DNA of 64,000 bases from positions 5,658,507 through 5,722,506 of the forward strand of contig NC_089273.1 in NCBI RefSeq assembly GCF_963678975.1, in the 5' to 3' direction. Positions 57,576-64,000 of this stretch are shown piece after piece. The notes under the pieces were generated by a model, which saw only the letters and a list, made by a program, of their open reading frames with translations, was not told where the DNA came from and searched no databases. Every line of letters begins with the position of its first letter. The first letter of the stretch is position 1. The stretch comes from Dysidea avara. Lineage: Eukaryota > Porifera > Demospongiae > Dictyoceratida > Dysideidae. Both the position numbers and the translations under genes were made by a program.

Positions 57576-58340
57576 ATGTATTGTGTTGTCTAGTTTGTGT
57601 GTGATGTATTAATATTGTGTTGTCTAGTTTGTGTGTGGTGTATTAGTATTGTGTTGTCTAGTTTGTGTGTGATGTATTAATATTGTGTTGTCTAGTTTGT
57701 GTGTGATGTATTAATATTGTGTTGTCTAGTTTGTGTGTGATGTATTAATATTGTGTTGTCTAGTTTGTGTGTGGTGTATTAGTATTGTGTTGTCTAGTTT
57801 GTGTGTGATGTATTAATATTGCGTTGTCTAGTTTGTGTGTGGTGTATTAATATTGGGTTGTCTAGTTTGTGTGTGGTGTATTAATATTGCGTTGTCTAGT
57901 TTGTGTGTGGTGTATTAATATTGCGTTGTCTAGTTTGTGTGTGGTGTATTAATATTGCGTTGTCTAGTTTGTGTGTGGTGTATTAATATTGCGTTGTCTA
58001 GTTTGTGTGTGGTGTATTAATATTGTGTTGTCTAGTTTGTGTGTGATGTATTAATATTGCGTTGTCTAGTTTGTGTGTGGTGTATTAATATTGCGTTGTC
58101 TAGTTTGTGTGTGGTGTATTAGTATTGTGTTGTCTAGTTTGTGTGTGATGTATTAATATTGCGTTGTCTAGTTTGTGTGTGATGTATTAATATTGTGTTG
58201 TCTAGTTTGTGTGTGGTGTATTAATATTGCGTTGTCTAGTTTGTGTGTGGTGTATTAATATTGCGTTGTCTAGTTTGTGTGTGGTGTATTAATATTGCGT
58301 TGTCTAGTTTGTGTGTGATGTATTAATATTGTGTTGTCTA
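57576..58340 (+). repeat. 34-bp minisatellite, about 22 units
   Basis: The unit TATTAATATTGYGTTGTCTA + GTTTGTGTGTGRTG repeats for about 765 bp. Most differences are at a few fixed positions (GTGTTG/GCGTTG, GTGATG/GTGGTG, TATTAAT/TATTAGT), forming runs of like units. No coding value. Confidence 0.93.
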
Positions 58341-58699
58341 TCCTGGTCAATAAAAATTGCAGTCTTGATTGGTACACATTCCTCTCTCTTTCCACTCCTC
58401 TAACATTTTAGGACAACATGGAAAGCACACTAGGATATTAATCTCACAGTTTATTGCAGATGCAGATCAAGGAGGGAGGAGGGGAAATTCACTCTGGAGA
58501 ATGACAATTGTGGTTTCAGTCCAACTACCTAGCAGAAATATTTCATATTAAATTATCACTCTCCAGCAATTAAATCTTACCATTTAGGCTTGTAATACAC
58601 CTAAAGCATTTAGAATATTCTGAATGCTGATTGTGCTTCACATACTGTACTAGTTATATTAATTTTAGTACTTTTCTTATCCCCCACTATAGCTATTAT

Positions 58700-58762
58700 T
58701 AAACCAGACACATACCCACAGCTGGCTGAAGGCTGCCAGGCTGTAGGCAAGCACCAGGTTTA
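58700..58762. repeat. ~63-bp hairpin, relative of 5354-5410
   Basis: TAAACCAG at the left and CTGGTTTA-like ACCAGGTTTA at the right are inverted, and CCACAGCTGGCTGAAGGC resembles the core of the 5354 hairpin. The stem is more decayed here. Confidence 0.5.
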
Positions 58763-61172
58763 CTATTATTATTAATATTAGCAAAGCTAACCAGGGTGAC
58801 ATGCTGATGTGCATTACAATCACATAATTATAATGTTTTTTAAACGTTTCATGTTCAATTGTGTCAATATCTGAAACTAGTAGGGAGTTTCGATTGTTTA
58901 GAGTAAGAAGGAATACTTATGCACATAAACTTTTGATTGTAATTTACTGAGCTTTGTAAAAGCTTTGTAAAAGGATGTTGAGGATGAGTCTTGGGCACCA
59001 GAGTTGCCAATGGTAAGCAGCTATCACGTATGACTAGTAAATGCTTGACAAAAATTTTCAGTCTAGCAATTGACTTCTGTTTTGGATACCATATAGGCCA
59101 TATATAGTTTAACATGTCCGAAATATTGTTGTGCTACTGACTAGACCTATGTCATGGGCTTATTTAGAATGAATCTGGCAGCTTGATGTGGCTTGATTGT
59201 TGTGTCCAGATGACCGAGTAGTGTTCAATGGAAAGTAGCAGTAATAGTTTTTATAATTGTCGATTTGCATTGTAACAGATTCCTTTTCAGGAATCCTGCC
59301 TTGCCACAAATGTGGCTACCCATTAGATAGTCTATGGTGGAGGAGGATGACAATATTTTGTTACTATATTCAGTGGAACATGTGATGTTTTGGACATATT
59401 TATGTATATCATTAACAAAATTAATGTTCTGTCTATTTAGTCAATCATCAACTGTTATCTGGATCATCCAAAGAAACTGATATTTTTTTGGTTTATAACA
59501 TGCAGGTTCTCTGTTTTTCCTGGAAATTATATACAATATATCAGCTGTGTGTACATTATTAAATATTAACTCACAAAGTATAGACAGTTGATTTTTGCTA
59601 AAAAAACTTTTTTGTCATTCTAGATTCTTTATTCAGAGTGGTATTAGTCCTCATTTGGGTATAAATTTATTGATGGAGGCTGTTGTTTAAATCTTTAATT
59701 TGATGGACATCTGCACAGTCTAATAGCTTCAAACAATCTTTATTTTGCAGACTGAAGCATTCATCTCTTGAGCCCAGGAATGCACATAACATCGAACAAT
59801 GACACACTGTGTATACACCACATGTGAACTAAACATAATTACGTGCATACCAGAGGAAGTGAATTCTTAACTGGGCTAGCATTACAGCCTGAAATTGTAA
59901 AATAACCACAACTCAGGTATTAATACCTCACCTGTTGTGTTACAACTGTCATTTGTTTCCAATGCTTCATTCAATGGCAGATTGATAATCTCTAACCTCA
60001 TCTATATCATCAAGCTCCATTATATTATGATTATGGGTCTCTATCAGCACAGATGACCAACTGTCAATTCTTTAACTATAGTAGGAGTACTGACCAAGAA
60101 TTTTTATAACACAATAGTACAACAAGTCATGCAAAAACCATTGGCCAAAGTTATTGGCTTTCTTCATTCACCTCAACTATTTGCACTTTACACATGTCAC
60201 AATTACAACTCACTTAGTTTTCTATCTCAGCTCATCTCTGGTGTCACAATTAAATAACTGTGATGTCTTTCTCAGTCATTAAAATATACAAAGCTACAAC
60301 TGAACATATGCATATATACAAGTTATACAGTACTTTACAGCAAACAAAAATTCTAACATATAATATTTATATGTTTGTAAAGTGAGATTACATTACAAAA
60401 TTACTTACAATATTCTTTATACAAAAATTATTTCTCAGTGCTGTTTAAATGTCCTATTGTACTATATTACTGTAGCTTCCACTGTGTTTCTCTGTAGCAT
60501 TTCCTGTGCCACACATGCACCCTTTGTGAGGACTAGTCACATAGCAACACTGAAGACAAACCATATTTAAAATGGTGTGACTGATTCTTTTGAGATGGTC
60601 TGAAAGACCATAAATGTTTCCTTCTTCAGTGAAAATTTCACCCACATAGCTACCAAGTTTGGTGAGTTAAATTACAGTATAAAACACCATTTATCTACTA
60701 AATAGTAGCTATAATGTACCAGTTTTCCAAAATCAGGTGACATATACAAATATCATGAAAATGTTAGAATTCAACCTTGTATTGTTAAGCAGGAATATGT
60801 AGCTACATACAAGAACAGTACTAGCAATGAATTCGAATATCATGAGCAGTATTTCACCAAACCTACCATGATAGGAATGAATTACTCCAGCTAGTAACTA
60901 CAATGTAGTTTTGTTGTGCAACAAAATTCCTGTCATATCAAATAGAACTTAGTATTCAGCCCTCCTGTTTCTGAGCCAAAACATCACTTATAAGTGTGAC
61001 ATATGTAACTTTTTATGTTATGATAGCATTAGGGAAAAGATCTGTACACTACAGCTATTACATTTAAAAGCTGAAAGTTCTATGATACACATTAGGGGGA
61101 TACATGCATGTGCGACACACTATATATGCATACAATCTACACTTGTTATTGTTCACATCTCATAGTATACAG
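58763..61172. other. AT-rich intergenic region
   Basis: I see no exon, tandem repeat or terminal repeat pair worth calling. It is the 3' flank of the minus-strand receptor-like gene. Confidence 0.5.
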
Positions 61173-64000
61173 TCAGTCTTCAATCTCATCCATCACTTCC
61201 ATGAAGGATTCACGATAGTGAGTGACATCATTGATCTCTGATTCTCTGCTATATGTAAGAGTAGAGATAGTATAATTTGTGCCATGACAACAATCAAACT
61301 GTAATGTATGATGTGTAGAATAATTATTTATAAACAGTAACACAATAAAGTACAATATTGATGGGGTCTCCTGGACATCCAGAAACATCTTCTAATATTT
61401 GTACTTACACAGGCATGTAGCATAACCATCAAAATTATTATCAAAACTTTAGTAACACATGTGAAAGTAGCTACAGAAAAATCTACTGTGAAGTCACTGT
61501 TAAAACTGCAGCAGTGGAGTATTGCATTAGCTAACTTAATGAATAATAATATTATGTTGCTTTATTTATTTTTTATAGTTTCCATCCAGCATATTTTCCT
61601 CAAATGCTTGATATTTTGCTCAACAATTATCTCTTTTGCCTTTGACATAACTGAATTTGGTTTTGCAGGTAATTTTTGGCAATGTACATGGAAACATGAT
61701 ATTGCATTGCCATACCACATAATGATAATAATAATATACTTACATTTCACATATAGTAGCATTCACCCTCCTGCTATCATCAATAACACTATCAACAAAC
61801 TCTTCTCTCATTGGTATCTCATTGTTGTCATTGGTAGTGTCAGGTTTAGGTGGTACACAATATTTAGTGATTTTCTTTATTGACCTTTTGTAAAGGTAAA
61901 TTTCCATTATCAGAAATGGTATTAGGGGTAGTATAACTAATACAAACATAAATGATAGCAATAAATCAGGATCATAGCTGTCAATAAGTGGTACCATTGA
62001 AACCACAATCATCAGCTGTAACACAAAGCCATCAAACACATTAAGAATGTAAGATCCATATGGCCTTATTGTCATATGTATAAAGGCTAACAAGGAATTG
62101 AAAAAGATCAATAAATACTGGGAAGTGTCATTATTTGATGTATTGGCAATGATTATCAGAATAATAGCCAGTCGACATATCATGTAATAAGCTGCAAATG
62201 AACGATACTTGTCTTTGTAACATCCTTGAAACTGATCCAGCAATGGTTTTATTCAGGTGAAGTTGATTTTGTTGTTAAGAAATGGCTCCAACAAAAGTAG
62301 AAATGGCAGACCAATTACAATAATTAGAGTGCATATTTATGCTAGAATAAAATATGGTAGATGACGGCCATGTAAATACTCTATGTCAGGTGACAGGTAA
62401 GTGTAAACCTTATCCACATTATGAAATGTCAGTGATCTCAATATCAGTAATAAAGTTGTTGCCACAGAAGTGTACGATAACAATAGAAGAAAACAGATAA
62501 CATGGATAATTCCTCTACTAACGAATGATGAAAACTTGTATGATATCCTTGCTAATAGGCAGATTACTACAATAATAATAGCAACAGCTAGTGGATGGAC
62601 ATAATGAATGAACTGTTGGTCAATTCCACTCAAATTAGTTACTAAACAGAGCTGTCCTAAAAACTGTGGTGTAACGTTTGCAATACTTGACATAATGCTA
62701 ACAACCGTAAATAATCCTTGTGATGAGTGCAAGTGTTCACTCAGTAAAATATCCACCACACTGTAATAGTATGTAATAGCATACAAATAACCAATCCCAA
62801 TGTGATAGTATGTCACAATGAACACTAATATAATTATCACCACCCAGTATAGGATTGATAACGTTACCACAAGTACTGTTTGTCCAGCTGTACACTTGTC
62901 AACACTTACACATTCTATAGAATCAAATGAAAGGGTATAGCCTTCCTTACAACTGCCACAAGCTGTACCAGTTCACTGTGAAATGCACTGATTTGCTCTG
63001 ACTGGTGAAAGTTCATAAAATCCATTACCCGTTTCACAACAAGCAAAATTACAATAATTATTAGGACAAATCGTCACTGTAGCTTTATCATCAACTTCAC
63101 CAAACCAGTAACCTCTTTTGATAGATGATGTACTACCAGAACAAGACACAACATCACTATCATTGTAGCATACACATGTTTGTGTATTATTATTATTATC
63201 ATAGTGGAAACCAGGGTGACATGGTGATAGTTCAATTATTAGCTTAGTGGAAAACTCCTTTAAGTCAGAAATACTACTATCATATGAAGTGATGGTCATT
63301 GTATAATTAGTTGCATCCACAACTCTCATCCCCTTTATACTCACTCCTTCAAATACTGTACATGATATTAGCACATTGTCTGATCCAATAATGGGATGAT
63401 CTTGATCTTCACTGCTCAGTTCAAATTGTGTTGATTGAGCAGGTTGATTGTAATAATCCCTTACACAAGCACTCATTATAATTTCCTGACCTAGCATTAT
63501 ATTTCTTGTTAAATAAGTCTGACAATTTGTATCATTGTCATTGTCAATACATGTAACTGCTGAGTCGTTAAATTCTAGTTTTCTAGGAGAAGTTTTAATG
63601 ACTCCGTCAAAATGATTATATCCTTTGTTAATGATGCTGTTGCTGAAACACATCTCATCACATGATGTTGGCATGTCAACATAAACATCAGAACCTGTTA
63701 GGTCATTGTTGTGATGAAATGTAATATCTGTAGTGTTGAATGTAATTTTATTCTCAGTACTTTTTGTCAGGTCACAATATGTGGTCCCACCAAGGTGATT
63801 AGCAGTGTTGTGGAAGAATGTGTTATGAGAATTATGGGATATGCGTACAGTGAAATGATCGGTTAGATGCATGGCCCCACCACTTCCTGCAGCTGAATTA
63901 CTGAAAAACTCTGTACGGGAATTATCCATAAGTGTTACAGAAGACTTCACAACAGAGATGGCTCCCCCATTCTCTGCCTTATTCCTGGTGAAATTTACTG
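61173..64000 (-). pseudogene. Beta-helix/Cys-rich multi-pass membrane protein, 3' part, three in-frame stops
   Basis: The gene is open to the window edge. Exons: 61744->64000 and 61173-61248 (stop TGA 61173-61175). The GT-AG intron 61249-61743 joins ATICE to IRESEIND. From the N-side there are Asn/Gly-rich blocks (NGGAI, GSGGAMH) typical of Pmp-like right-handed beta-helix repeats. A Cys-rich juxtamembrane region follows (CHPGFHY, RGYWFGE, CPNNYCNFACC, CGSCKEGYTLSFDS). About seven hydrophobic segments come next, with FLGQLCLV, GIDQQFIHYVHP, SYTS, YLHGRHLPY, LLDQFQGCYKDKYR and AAYYMICRL. Three stops in the same frame (TGA 62973-62975, TAA 62337-62339, TGA 62253-62255) break it with no frame loss. 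The family seems expanded in sponges, from memory; a surface receptor role is inferred. Confidence 0.75.
61249..61743 (-). other. Intron of the receptor-like gene
   Basis: The donor GTAAGT (minus strand, 61743-61738) follows TGTGAAAT, and the acceptor ACATATAG precedes CAGAGAATC. The frame is kept across the join, giving a 25-residue acidic cytoplasmic tail end. Confidence 0.7.

Noticed and set aside
61461-61883. 140-residue plus-strand ORF
   Set aside because: It overlaps the receptor-like gene antisense and its intron; the minus-strand frame is the recognisable one.
62253-62975. TGA codons as selenocysteine
   Set aside because: One of the three stops is TAA, and the TGA sites lie in segments where an ordinary Arg-like residue would fit.

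Overview
The window looks like animal nuclear DNA, most likely from a demosponge related to Amphimedon. It is AT-rich, and its genes are split by short GT-AG introns, several of only 37-53 bp. Non-autonomous DNA transposons, many with intact target-site duplications (TSDs), fill most of it. The C-terminal receptor family at the right edge is one I associate with sponge genomes. The species assignment is inference. There is no bacterial, plasmid or phage content and no CRISPR array.

Layout. 1-7.9 kb: repeats only. These are two copies, in opposite orientation, of a repeat with tRNA-like Pol III boxes, a hAT MITE inside one copy, and pogo-like, Harbinger-like and TA-target MITEs. 7.9-16.5 kb: nested transposons. 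The main one is an 8,252-bp DNA transposon (8047-16298) with ~180-bp inverted termini and a 9-bp TSD. It carries a multi-exon DUF6589-like putative transposase on + and a RecQ-like helicase on -, transcribed toward each other from the two termini. Both genes carry indels, and a MITE sits in the helicase. 16.5-25.9 kb: a TTA-target MITE, two long foldbacks, a 3.7-kb ~31-bp satellite and a dispersed repeat. 25.9-50.1 kb: one + strand gene recognised from its PH domain as a Dbl-family RhoGEF of PLEKHG type. Its ten recognised exons are spread over 24 kb, with introns full of hAT, foldback and TA-target elements and a perfect 24-bp x 25 tandem array. Only the end of the DH domain is visible. 50.1-61.2 kb: a hAT element, a promoter-like GC-rich island with a possible 39-codon ORF, a tandem array of exon-like units with splice signals, and a 34-bp minisatellite. 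61.2-64.0 kb: the 3' part of a - strand multi-pass membrane protein gene with a beta-helix/Cys-rich ectodomain, interrupted by three in-frame stops without any frameshift.

Most notable: the helicase-plus-transposase element together with a small relative sharing its termini at 48.7 kb, and an 18-bp motif (ACTCTAATAGARCAGTCA) that recurs inside several unrelated MITE families. Several apparent frameshifts are single-base indels, so sequencing or assembly error must be separated from real gene decay.
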